A stretch of 64,000 nt of DNA. It comes from Chitinophagaceae bacterium (GTDB lineage: Bacteria; Bacteroidota; Bacteroidia; Chitinophagales; Chitinophagaceae). The stretch's first letter is position 1. Every line of letters starts with the position of its first letter. The translations under genes and the position numbers were made by a program. The DNA lies in contig CANFKE010000012.1 of NCBI GenBank assembly GCA_947447465.1, positions 28,537-92,536 on the forward strand. Direction: 5' to 3'. Below are positions 44,969 to 52,088 of this stretch, in pieces. The notes under the pieces were generated by a model. The model did no database searches. It had not been told where the DNA came from and saw only the letters and a program-made list of their open reading frames with translations.

Positions 44969-45676
44969 TTAGATGGCCATCTGCGCCTCGGGGGTATTAC
45001 TGTCTATACCTCGTTTATAGAGGTTGCGGCTAACTTTGTGGGCCTGCAGGTAGCCATCGGGGAAGGGAACAAAATAGTGTTCCAGTTCGGCGCGAGACAG
45101 ATCTTTGCTCAACCACCGATCTCGTTTTTCGGGAGGCACTATCAGCGGCATACGTTTTTTCTTATTGTGTATCTCCGCCATCAGCTCATTGGCAGCGGTG
45201 GTGATGATAGAAAATGTCTTCACCTGCCTGTCTTCTTCCTTATTGTACCAGTCAGAATACACACAACCTAAGGTCAGCAGTTCACCGTCTTTGGGGTAGA
45301 TATAGTAGGGCTGACTTGTTTTGTCGGGTTGTTCTTGTCCCTCATAGAACCCGGTGAGCAGCAGCAGCCCTCTTTTGGCGAGTATATGGTCTTTGTAGGT
45401 GCGCTTGTCGAATATCTCCTCAGCACGGGCATTGCTGGTGTCGTAGGGTTTGTAGGCTTCCAGAGTTGCCCGCTCGGGTATGAATTTCCACATGGCTGTC
45501 GTCAGGTGCAGCGGATCATCATTACCTATAAAGGGCAGCAACGGCATGGTAAATGCCGTAGTGTGGTAGTATGCGGTAAAGGTGTCCATCTTCACCAGAT
45601 CAAGTAGTTCAGGAGGCGTTTGTTGGAAAACTTTCTTTGCCTTTTCAGGACTAGGAGTTGCTACTCTATTACACAT
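44969..45676 (-). CDS. SRAP domain protein (SOS response-associated peptidase, YedK/HMCES-like)
   Basis: 235 residues from the ATG at 45676, so that the reactive Cys is residue 2 (MCNRVATP); the ATG at 45679 would place it third and block self-processing. The family fold is supported by TSNARAE near residue 90, GFYEGQ near 118, and the His of IHNKKKRMPLIV near 180. These proteins form a thiazolidine crosslink to abasic sites in single-stranded DNA. MCNR replaces the usual MCGR. The next gene upstream is separated by the island repeat at 45757. Confidence 0.92.
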   Translation of the reverse strand: MCNRVATPSPEKAKKVFQQTPPELLDLVKMDTFTAYYHTTAFTMPLLPFIGNDDPLHLTTAMWKFIPERATLEAYKPYDTSNARAEEIFDKRTYKDHILAKRGLLLLTGFYEGQEQPDKTSQPYYIYPKDGELLTLGCVYSDWYNKEEDRQVKTFSIITTAANELMAEIHNKKKRMPLIVPPEKRDRWLSKDLSRAELEHYFVPFPDGYLQAHKVSRNLYKRGIDSNTPEAQMAI

Positions 45677-45679
45677 CAT

Positions 45680-46022
45680 TGCAATTTAGGGAAATGATTT
45701 TATCTATTTGATTCGATACTTTTCTATTTAGTATCCTATGCATCATGTAAACCAATATTTTCGATTACCTAAACTTAATTGAGTTGTTGCAGTTTTATGT
45801 AATTATACAACGATTTACTTTTCCTAGTATTACTTAATGATAAGGTCAATTATAGAACGAACATTCCTTCAGGTTTCGTTGGCTAGATTCTTGTAGTAGC
45901 TAAAAGTGGAGGGGACTTAGTGGAATAGGTGGGAGAGGAGAATTATTTTAGATATTTAGTTTAAGTCTTAATATTTGTCAATTTAATTGTCTAATTTTCA
46001 GTCCTAATAATTGTCTCAAAAA
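45680..46022. other. Intergenic region at the left edge of the island (343 bp)
   Basis: It contains the left copy of the 17-bp direct repeat (45757-45773) and a run of AT-rich DNA before the Fic gene. No ORF is supported. A TAATATTTG segment before the Fic start is close to a -7 element but has one extra base. Confidence 0.6.
45757..45773. repeat. Left 17-bp direct repeat (attachment-site or target-duplication candidate)
   Basis: ATTTTCGATTACCTAAA, identical to 49321-49337. The two copies bound the Fic/Rha region. No integrase or transposase is present between them. On its own the repeat length is compatible with chance in AT-rich DNA; its placement is the supporting point. Confidence 0.5.
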
Positions 46023-47210
46023 ATGTCTCAAAAAATTTCCAGAGAATATCCGCACTTAAAATTTGCTAAACAATGGAATCTTACGCCTTCAGATATGTTC
46101 ATTTTAGGGCAATGTGATGCGCTGATTACTGCCGTAAATAACACACCTATTGATCCCAAATATTATCAAGAAATAAAAGGGGTAATGCTTATTAAAGGCG
46201 CTCAATCAACAACAGCTATTGAAGGTAATACTTTAACCGAAGAGGAAATAATAAAGGTGAGTAATGGTCAAAAATTACAGCCAAGCAAGGAGTATCAAGC
46301 AATAGAAGTTGAAAATATATTGAATGCATTTAATGACTTGGTCACAAAAGTGTTCAGTGGGGAGCATGAGAAATTAATAACTCCTGAATTACTCTTGCAC
46401 TTTCACAGGATGGTAGGAAGTAATTTAGGAGATCATTTCTCTGCGATTCCTGGAAAATTTAGGTCTGGAAGTAATAATGTAGTTGTAGGGAAATATAGGG
46501 CAACAGAGGGAGTAGATGTTGAGTTGCTTATTGAAAAATTCTGCCAATTTCTAAGGGATGAATTTAGATTTGAGAGAGGCGATCATAAATGCATTGATGT
46601 GATTATTGAAGCGATTGTCGCTCATGTTTATATTGAATGGATTCACCCATTTGGTGATGGGAATGGCAGAACTGGAAGATTAGTAGAATTCTATATCCTA
46701 TTGAGGGGGTGCCTACCGGATATTACCTTGCATATACTTTCTAATCATTACAACTTAACTAGACCAGAGTATTATAGGCAATTACAAAAGAGTTCAGAGA
46801 CGAGGGACTTGACAGAATTTATTAGATATGCAATTATTGGACTTAAGGATGGGCTTGATAGTGTTTTGCAAAAGATACAAAAATCTCAAACTGGTATAAC
46901 TTGGAGAGCATATATATACGACAGGTTTGATGCAATCCCACAAGGCAAAGAAGAAACACATAAAAGGAGGAGAACCCTTGCTCTAGAACTTCCATTAAAT
47001 CAAAAAGTAACTATACATGATATACCAGAATTGTCAATAAAATTAGCAAAGTTATATGGTAATATGTCTGAAAAAACCCTTCAAAGGGACCTCGATGAGA
47101 TTTTCACAATGAATATAATTGTGAAAAGCGGCGATAAATATGAGCCAAACATATCTCTGCTAAATACGATGTTTGCCCAAAATAAAACGTCTAACACTAC
47201 TAGATTGTAG
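46023..47210 (+). CDS. Fic family protein (AMP-transfer type) with winged-helix-like C-terminus
   Basis: 395 residues from the ATG at 46023; a TTG at 46011 is rejected. The Fic active-site motif is HPFGDGNGRTGR near residues 207-218. An inhibitory helix pattern S-x-x-x-E-G-N (STTAIEGN) lies near residue 62, as in class II Fic proteins, which are self-inhibited. The C-terminal 80 residues (VTIHDIPELSIKLAKLYGNMSEKTLQRDL) resemble a winged helix. Typical members AMPylate proteins. Target unknown. The codon use looks more AT-rich than the neighbours, in keeping with the island. Confidence 0.92.
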   Translation: MSQKISREYPHLKFAKQWNLTPSDMFILGQCDALITAVNNTPIDPKYYQEIKGVMLIKGAQSTTAIEGNTLTEEEIIKVSNGQKLQPSKEYQAIEVENILNAFNDLVTKVFSGEHEKLITPELLLHFHRMVGSNLGDHFSAIPGKFRSGSNNVVVGKYRATEGVDVELLIEKFCQFLRDEFRFERGDHKCIDVIIEAIVAHVYIEWIHPFGDGNGRTGRLVEFYILLRGCLPDITLHILSNHYNLTRPEYYRQLQKSSETRDLTEFIRYAIIGLKDGLDSVLQKIQKSQTGITWRAYIYDRFDAIPQGKEETHKRRRTLALELPLNQKVTIHDIPELSIKLAKLYGNMSEKTLQRDLDEIFTMNIIVKSGDKYEPNISLLNTMFAQNKTSNTTRL

Positions 47211-47235
47211 AAATGTTAGAATTTAGTAAATATAG

Positions 47236-47258
47236 GCTACCGAATAGGTAGCTTTTTT
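47236..47258 (+). terminator. Terminator downstream of the Fic gene
   Basis: GCTACC at 47236-47241 and GGTAGC at 47247-47252 form a stem with a 5-nt loop, followed by T6. Confidence 0.82.
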
Positions 47259-47365
47259 ACCCAACCTTAAATACGATGCGAGCTGAGTACTTGCTTCTCT
47301 TCATACGGGGTCATGTACAAAGGTAAATAGTGTAGGGTTGTATGCAATGGTGTGGAAAACTAAAA

Positions 47366-47396
47366 TACGGTAATTCCGTAGTTTCTTAGTAGAAAC
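47366..47396. other. Two adjacent short hairpins
   Basis: TACGG/CCGTA (47366-47370 with 47376-47380, loop TAATT) abuts GTTTC/GAAAC (47381-47385 with 47392-47396, loop TTAGTA). Back-to-back small stems may belong to a structured RNA. Confidence 0.4.
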
Positions 47397-47640
47397 TTAA
47401 TTAGATTTCGACTTTTGCTGTTCACCATTGTACACAGTTGTATATTATTGTGATTTTTGTGACACTTTGTATCGCAAAGTTTAAGGAATACTACCTAGAA
47501 CGCTCGTAGTTGCATTCAGGTGTTCTTTTAGGGTGGGAGTATTACACGCCATACTTGTTGAAAAAAAGCACCTTAGAATAGCAAAATAATATCTTTAAAA
47601 ATAAAAATTTACAAAATATCTACTTATATTTGCCTAAAAT

Positions 47641-47671
47641 GACGAAAGCCTCTCGGGATAGAAAGGCCTCG
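47641..47671 (-). other. Leader hairpin downstream of the orphan minus-strand promoter
   Basis: On the minus strand, ACGA and GCCT pair with AGGC and TCGT across a small internal loop, with an alternative inner stem CCTTTC/GAGAGG. It lies about 32 nt after the likely transcription start of the promoter at 47709-47739. A related hairpin is at 49411-49429. Confidence 0.45.
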
Positions 47672-47708
47672 TAAAAAGTAAGATAATATTTGATTGTAAT
47701 TCGCACTA

Positions 47709-47739
47709 CAAAGATACGACTAAAAGTTGTATTGCCAAA
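47709..47739 (-). promoter_or_regulatory. Orphan minus-strand promoter with palindromic operator in its spacer
   Basis: On the minus strand TTTG (47739-47736), a 19-nt spacer and TATCTTTG (47716-47709) match the Bacteroidota promoter exactly. The spacer is almost filled by ATACGACT-AAA-AGTTGTAT (47714-47732, plus-strand reading), an 8-3-8 palindrome with one mismatch that also overlaps the -7 box. This is the layout of a repressible promoter. No gene is found downstream on this strand before the Fic stop. Confidence 0.65.
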
Positions 47740-47824
47740 TATAATCCCATCTTTTTACTGGCTTTTTATTGTCCCTACGGTTCAGTTGTTTATTAATATT
47801 GATTTAATAATTAAATTTTAAACA

Positions 47825-48586
47825 ATGAATTTAGTAACAAAGACTGGTGATAGAATCACCACAACTTCGCAGATTATCGCTGAGATTTTTGACAAAGAGC
47901 ACAAAGATGTTCTTAGAGACATTGAAAATCTTGAATGTAGCCTAGAATTCACTAAGCTCAATTTTGAGCCCAGTGAATATAAGGGGAGGAATGGGATGAA
48001 TAAAATCTATTTTATTACTCGAGATGGGTTCTCCTTCCTTGCAATGGGGTACACTGGGCCAATGGCTGCTAAGTTTAAGGAAGCTTTTATTAATGCATTT
48101 AATCTTATGGCCGAGGAGCTTCAAAGAATAGCTGCTAAGCAATCACCTATGGTGCTAAATCTTTATAGGCAGAGAATATTTAATGAGCCAGCAAAGAGCT
48201 GCCCAGCAAATAGATGGTGTGTTTTTAATCAATGTAATAAGGTTATGTTTTTGATAGATAAATACGTAGGAAGTGTTTCTGAATTTGATTTGATAGATGG
48301 TTCAGTTGGTATTATGTGGGTTAAATTCAGAGAGGGTAAGGCGTGGGCACGCCCCGTAACCCAATATTATCATGAATTTAGTGATAAAAGAGGGAACAAA
48401 CTTAGTAACTGCTATGAATTTACAGAACTTGAGCATTTTAATGTATGGCTAGAAACAGTCTATTACACTTGTCACCTACATGATTACTTACATAATAAAT
48501 TCAAAAAAGATGCTGTTATGCTTGCTAAGGTAGATGCATTCAAACACAAAATATTAGGTAATGGCAACAATAGTAAAGCCGCATAA
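47825..48586 (+). CDS. Phage Rha-type regulatory protein
   Basis: 253 residues. The Rha domain covers about residues 8-100: TSQIIAEIFDKEHKDVLRDIENL, then YFITRDGFSFLAMGYTGPMAAKFKEAFINAFN, matching the phage regulatory protein Rha family (Pfam pRha). The rest (about 105-250) is unlike common Rha partners and is Cys- and Trp-rich near CPANRWCVFNQCNK. Rha proteins act in temperate phages and can interfere with lytic growth. Here no other phage gene is seen, so it may be cargo of the island or a prophage remnant. Confidence 0.85.
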   Translation: MNLVTKTGDRITTTSQIIAEIFDKEHKDVLRDIENLECSLEFTKLNFEPSEYKGRNGMNKIYFITRDGFSFLAMGYTGPMAAKFKEAFINAFNLMAEELQRIAAKQSPMVLNLYRQRIFNEPAKSCPANRWCVFNQCNKVMFLIDKYVGSVSEFDLIDGSVGIMWVKFREGKAWARPVTQYYHEFSDKRGNKLSNCYEFTELEHFNVWLETVYYTCHLHDYLHNKFKKDAVMLAKVDAFKHKILGNGNNSKAA

Positions 48587-48659
48587 ATGTAAGTGATAGC
48601 TTTAAGAATACAAGCTATCACTTTATTAAAATAAATTTTCAAAACATAAATCAAAATAA

Positions 48660-48881
48660 ATGGAAGAAGTGCCTAAACAATTTGCTAAGGAGTTTATTGA
48701 TCTACATTTGGCAAATCTACCCGATGCTAAAACCTATGAGGAGGATGATATTGAACATCAAATATTTGAGGGTTTTGATAGTGAAGCAGAACTAAGGCCG
48801 GGAAGCCTTACTGTTCTTTACTTGGTATTTAGCAAGAATGCCGATAAAAATGGATGGGAGTTAACTGGGTATCATTATTAA
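48660..48881 (+). CDS. Small acidic protein of unknown function
   Basis: 73 residues, acidic (MEEVPKQFAKEFIDLH ... YEEDDIEHQIFEGFDSEAEL) with a C-terminal beta-like part (LTVLYLVFSKNADKNGWELTGYHY). No family recognised. It is in the same orientation as rha and the next small gene, with short gaps, so all three may be one transcript. Confidence 0.55.
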   Translation: MEEVPKQFAKEFIDLHLANLPDAKTYEEDDIEHQIFEGFDSEAELRPGSLTVLYLVFSKNADKNGWELTGYHY

Positions 48882-48897
48882 TTTAAACAGCTATTGT

Positions 48898-49128
48898 ATG
48901 TATAGTATTCTAAAAGAATTCGAAGTATTTATACGTTCTGCGGTATCAGACACTGAAAGTATGTTTCAAGACGGGAACAAACAAGAAATGAGGAACCACA
49001 TCGTTCCGATTATTGACTTGGAGATGAAAAGGATAATAACTCTCAACCAAAACTTAGATGATAACTATATACTTACAAATGCACTTAGCGAAGCAAAGTT
49101 TGAGGGATTATATGGACTACTTAGTTAG
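48898..49128 (+). CDS. Small helical protein of unknown function
   Basis: 76 residues, helical and mixed charge (ILKEFEVFIRSAVSDTESMF ... IVPIIDLEMKRIITLNQNLDD). Starts 16 bp after the preceding stop. A strong hairpin terminator follows at 49151-49180, supporting expression of this gene group. No family recognised. Confidence 0.55.
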   Translation: MYSILKEFEVFIRSAVSDTESMFQDGNKQEMRNHIVPIIDLEMKRIITLNQNLDDNYILTNALSEAKFEGLYGLLS

Positions 49129-49150
49129 TCCCTAATCTTAAATTAAAATC

Positions 49151-49180
49151 GAAACCCACATCCTACAGTGTGTGGGTTTC
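49151..49180 (+). terminator. Terminator of the rha gene group
   Basis: A perfect 10-bp inverted repeat GAAACCCACA/TGTGGGTTTC (49151-49160 with 49171-49180) with a 10-nt loop lies just after the last island gene. Confidence 0.85.
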
Positions 49181-49276
49181 ATACATTTATATTTTGAAAC
49201 TAAAATGTATTATAAAAGTTGGGAAGGAGAGCGACCTGATTTTATTCAAAAGTTGGTCATTCAATCAGTCATTCAT

Positions 49277-49381
49277 TCACCTCCGCAAAACCCATTTAAC
49301 CAACCACCTGATAACCCTAAATTTTCGATTACCTAAAAATAGGGTAAGCTGCATCTTAAATTTTATTCTGATCTTTTTCAT
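49277..49381 (-). other. Weak 34-codon basic ORF spanning the right direct repeat
   Basis: ATG at 49381 to TGA at 49277-49279, giving 34 residues, 12 of them Lys or Arg, beginning MKKIRIKFKMQ. It lies about 70 nt downstream of a minus-strand -7 element. The 17-bp repeat falls inside codons 16-22. In the arrangement expected without the island the frame would stop a few codons after the repeat. It may be a short leader peptide or chance. Confidence 0.2.
49321..49337. repeat. Right 17-bp direct repeat
   Basis: ATTTTCGATTACCTAAA, identical to 45757-45773. It lies downstream of the last island gene and its terminator, so the pair encloses 3.5 kb with Fic, Rha and two small genes. Confidence 0.5.
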
Positions 49382-49410
49382 CGTTATTGTTTAGGTTACT
49401 GTTGTAATGT

Positions 49411-49429
49411 CTTTCCGATAGAAAGCCCT
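49411..49429 (-). other. Second GATAGAAAG hairpin
   Basis: CTTTC/GAAAG (49411-49415 with 49421-49425) with a 5-nt loop. The string GATAGAAAGNCCT is shared with 47657-47669 at 12 of 13 positions. Both lie about 20-35 nt downstream of minus-strand -7 elements. Confidence 0.4.
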
Positions 49430-49454
49430 ACAGTCGTGGTTTTGAGCATATTTG

Positions 49455-49462
49455 CAAATATA
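49455..49462 (-). promoter_or_regulatory. Minus-strand -7 element (TATATTTG)
   Basis: Matches TAnnTTTG when read leftward. The region 19-21 nt upstream has no clear TTTG. It could drive the second hairpin, and before the island was present it may have served the SRAP gene. Confidence 0.35.
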
Positions 49463-49672
49463 ATCAATAATTCTTTTTGTTACATAATTTACATTATGTT
49501 AAGTAGAAATACAGAGAAAAAACACCCCTATCTTTCCGGTACTATACAACAGACAAACATGCTATAACAAACAACTAAACAAACGAATGAGGATACACAA
49601 ATTCGCACCCACCTATCGGTAAACAATCAAAATAAGGAACAACTGCAACGCGATATTATTTAATAACGCAGG

Positions 49673-49706
49673 TTGCACCGATTATAAAATAGTATCTATA
49701 TTTTTG
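49673..49706 (+). promoter_or_regulatory. Promoter of the MFS transporter gene
   Basis: TTG at 49673-49675 and TATTTTTG at 49699-49706 are separated by 23 nt, slightly longer than ideal. Transcription would start near 49712, about 20 nt before the ATG at 49733. Confidence 0.45.
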
Positions 49707-49732
49707 CGCCCCGCTTATTAAAACCATTGACC

Positions 49733-50998
49733 ATGTCTGTACCTCGTAAAGCCGCATTAAGTTTCATATTCATTACCATACTTATCGATGTAATAGGTCT
49801 GGGTATCATCATACCCGTGCTACCCTCACTCATTAAAGAATTAACGGGTGGCGATCTGGCACATGCTGCCAAATACAATAGCTGGTTGCTATTTGCCTAT
49901 GCCAGTATGCAGTTTCTATTTTCGCCACTCATAGGCTCTCTCAGCGATAAATATGGTCGCAGACCTATTTTGCTGTTCTCGCTGTTCGGCTTAGGTGTCG
50001 ATTACATTTTTATGGCATTTTCTCCTACCCTCATATTATTATTTATCGGACGTATTGTGGCCGGTATCGCCGGTGCCAGTTTCACTACGGCCACAGCTTA
50101 TATTGCCGATATCAGTACTCCTGAAAAGCGCGCACAGAACTTTGGTATGGTTGGCGCAGCGTTCGGTTTAGGTTTTATCATCGGTCCGTTGTTGGGTACA
50201 GTATTCAGTATATGGGGCAAGCATATTGGCCACACCGGTATGTTCAATTGGGAGCTGCGCTTACCTTTTATGGCAGCCGCGGCATTCAGCCTGCTCAATG
50301 TGCTGTATGGTTACTTTGTATTGCCTGAGTCATTGCTGAAGGAGAACAGACGCAGCGTAGATTATAAGAAAGCCAATCCTATCAGCTCGCTCAAGCATCT
50401 GGGTCGCTATCCTATCATTTCGGGTCTGGTGGTATCTTATTTCTGCTTGTATCTGGCCTCACATGCCGTCCAGTCCAACTGGTCGTTCTATACCATGTAT
50501 AAGTTCAATTGGGATATTAAAATGGTGGGCATCTCACTTGCCGTTGTTGGTGTGTTGGTAGCCATTGTTCAGGGCGGACTGATCCGCTACACTATTCCCA
50601 AGCTGGGCGAAAAGAATTCGGTATATGTAGGTTTCGCGCTCTATGCGGTGGGTCTGGTATTGTTTGCGTTCGCCAATCAGGGTTGGATGATGTTCGCTTT
50701 CCTGGTCCCTTATTGTCTGGGCGGATTGGGTGGTCCTGCATTACAAGGCATTATCTCCAATCAGGTACCTCCCAATGAGCAGGGCGAATTGCAGGGAGCA
50801 TTGACCAGTCTGGTCAGCCTTACCTCCATCATTGGTCCGCTCATCATGAACAATCTGTTCGCCATTTTTACGGCCAAAGATGCCCCTATCGTATTCCCGG
50901 GCATGCCATTCTTGTTGGGTTTTGTGCTGGTCATAGCGTCCATATTATTCGCAATCCCATCGCTAAGGCATTACCACAGATCGCTGGGAGATAAGTAA
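49733..50998 (+). CDS. MFS transporter, TetA/DHA1-like
   Basis: 421 residues from the ATG at 49733; a TTG at 49727 is rejected. Twelve membrane segments. Motif A is [14 protein letters not shown] between TM2 and TM3, and motif C-like [15 protein letters not shown] lies in TM5, both typical of drug:H+ antiporters such as TetA. A proton-driven exporter; the substrate is unknown and drug resistance is not implied by this similarity alone. Monocistronic. Confidence 0.93.
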   Translation: MSVPRKAALSFIFITILIDVIGLGIIIPVLPSLIKELTGGDLAHAAKYNSWLLFAYASMQFLFSPLIGSLSDKYGRRPILLFSLFGLGVDYIFMAFSPTLILLFIGRIVAGIAGASFTTATAYIADISTPEKRAQNFGMVGAAFGLGFIIGPLLGTVFSIWGKHIGHTGMFNWELRLPFMAAAAFSLLNVLYGYFVLPESLLKENRRSVDYKKANPISSLKHLGRYPIISGLVVSYFCLYLASHAVQSNWSFYTMYKFNWDIKMVGISLAVVGVLVAIVQGGLIRYTIPKLGEKNSVYVGFALYAVGLVLFAFANQGWMMFAFLVPYCLGGLGGPALQGIISNQVPPNEQGELQGALTSLVSLTSIIGPLIMNNLFAIFTAKDAPIVFPGMPFLLGFVLVIASILFAIPSLRHYHRSLGDK

Positions 50999-51466
50999 TA
51001 GACGAGCAGTGTTGCAAAAAATTAACACTACTTCAATTGACCTGTTTTAACTAATTGACCCTAAGAGCAATAGCATCTTTTATACACAATAATGTGAATA
51101 TCTTCTTTTGCTCACTTCAAAATACGTCATTAATTTACACCCGATTTCCTATAGTACTCTATATGAAGTCCCGAAGTAGCTGTCAATGTCCGTAAACAAA
51201 TACAGAGATCTTCTCACCAACTTCTAAACCTGTTTCTGGACGAGACACACAAATAAAAAGTGGCAGAAAGTGGCAGAAAGTAGCAGAAAAGTGGAAGTAA
51301 AGTGGCAGAAAGTGGCAGTTTTCGGCAATTTGTTAAAATGGGTTGAAACCCTTACACAATAAGCTTTTCAACCGAAATACCTGCAATAGAACTGCCGGAA
51401 ACAAGAAAAAACTGCCACTTTTCAAAATATCCCGCTACTTAAGGGAAAAATAACGGATAAGATCAG
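50999..51466. other. Intergenic region with tandem repeats (468 bp)
   Basis: Lies between convergent genes. It holds a decamer repeat array (51258-51319) and an inverted partner (51412-51422). AGTGTT/AACACT near 51008-51029 is a weak hairpin after the MFS gene. No ORF is supported. Confidence 0.6.
51258..51319. repeat. Degenerate tandem decamer array (AAGTGGCAGA)
   Basis: GTGGCAG or a near match occurs at about 51261, 51271, 51281 (GTAGCAG), 51291 (GTGGAAG), 51302 and 51312, with a 10-bp spacing except around the fourth unit. CTGCCACTTTT at 51412-51422 is the reverse complement of the first unit with its flank. The unit length is one helical turn, so bound proteins would line up on one face. 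The function is unknown. Confidence 0.8.
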
Positions 51467-52045
51467 TTACACAGTAGCAGTTGCGCGCATCTCCCCTATG
51501 ACCCTGCTCGCCTCTTCAAATAGCGGCAACCAGAGAGATGTTTTGTTCTCTATGTTCAGCATAAGGTCAGTACCAAAATACTTACCATTATTGGTCAGCA
51601 GGTAGAACTGAACACAGTTAGGCTGTGGTAAAGGTGTAGCGGTAACTGAGGTAGCGTGGGTCAGGTGAGTTTGAGCAACGGAGGTAAAATGCTGTGCAGC
51701 ACTGCTCACACTCGGGTATTTACCCGAACCTATGATTCCTCCGCCCGATTTGACATACAAAGTAGCCTCGCCCGTAATGGTGGTGATCAGGGTAACGATA
51801 TCATTACCCATATCCCAGTCCATAACGGCACTGTAAACTGCCGTCTCGCCTTGTGGTATGGTGGCCAGCATAGCACCGGGGTTGGTGTTGAGGGCTATGC
51901 CTCTCAGGGTCTCATAAGGAAACTCTTTGGTCAGCGCTGCCCTTCTGTCGGCCTCCTTTTGCTTTTTACGTCTGTTATATAAAAAATAGTAAACAAGTAA
52001 ACCTACCTGACTAATAGCTAAAACAATATATAATGCTGATTCCAA
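51467..52045 (-). CDS. Membrane-anchored protein of unknown function
   Basis: 192 residues. One N-terminal membrane span (about 5-23), then a basic region NRRKKQKEADRR, then a soluble domain with a Gly-rich turn (KSGGGIIGSGKYPSVSSAA). The topology suggests an N-out, cytosolic-C-terminus protein. No family recognised. Lies 43 bp downstream of the flippase-like gene on the same strand. Confidence 0.75.
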   Translation of the reverse strand: MESALYIVLAISQVGLLVYYFLYNRRKKQKEADRRAALTKEFPYETLRGIALNTNPGAMLATIPQGETAVYSAVMDWDMGNDIVTLITTITGEATLYVKSGGGIIGSGKYPSVSSAAQHFTSVAQTHLTHATSVTATPLPQPNCVQFYLLTNNGKYFGTDLMLNIENKTSLWLPLFEEASRVIGEMRATATV

Positions 52046-52088
52046 CTGTAAGATGTATTAAAGTTCAAAAGTACAACGTAAACCTATG

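Larger units (their letters stand above)
47259..47824. other. Non-coding segment of the island (566 bp)
   Basis: No ORF of 60 codons or more is on either strand. It holds two adjacent hairpins (47366-47396), an imperfect hairpin with a GATAGAAAG loop-side sequence (47641-47671), and a minus-strand promoter with a palindromic spacer (47709-47739). Together these suggest a relic regulatory region or an untranslated RNA. Confidence 0.55.
49181..49732. other. Non-coding segment at the right edge of the island (552 bp)
   Basis: Holds the right direct repeat (49321-49337), a weak 34-codon minus-strand ORF (49277-49381), the second GATAGAAAG hairpin (49411-49429), a minus-strand -7 element (49455-49462) and the promoter of the MFS gene (49673-49706). 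No other gene is supported. Confidence 0.55.

Noticed and set aside
49170..49394. 74-codon plus-strand ORF
   Set aside because: It begins inside the terminator hairpin at 49151-49180, crosses the direct repeat and has a low-complexity hydrophobic end; no start signal or family resemblance.
49733..50998. Tetracycline-resistance gene
   Set aside because: The resemblance is at the level of the DHA1/TetA family motifs only; drug specificity cannot be read from the sequence.
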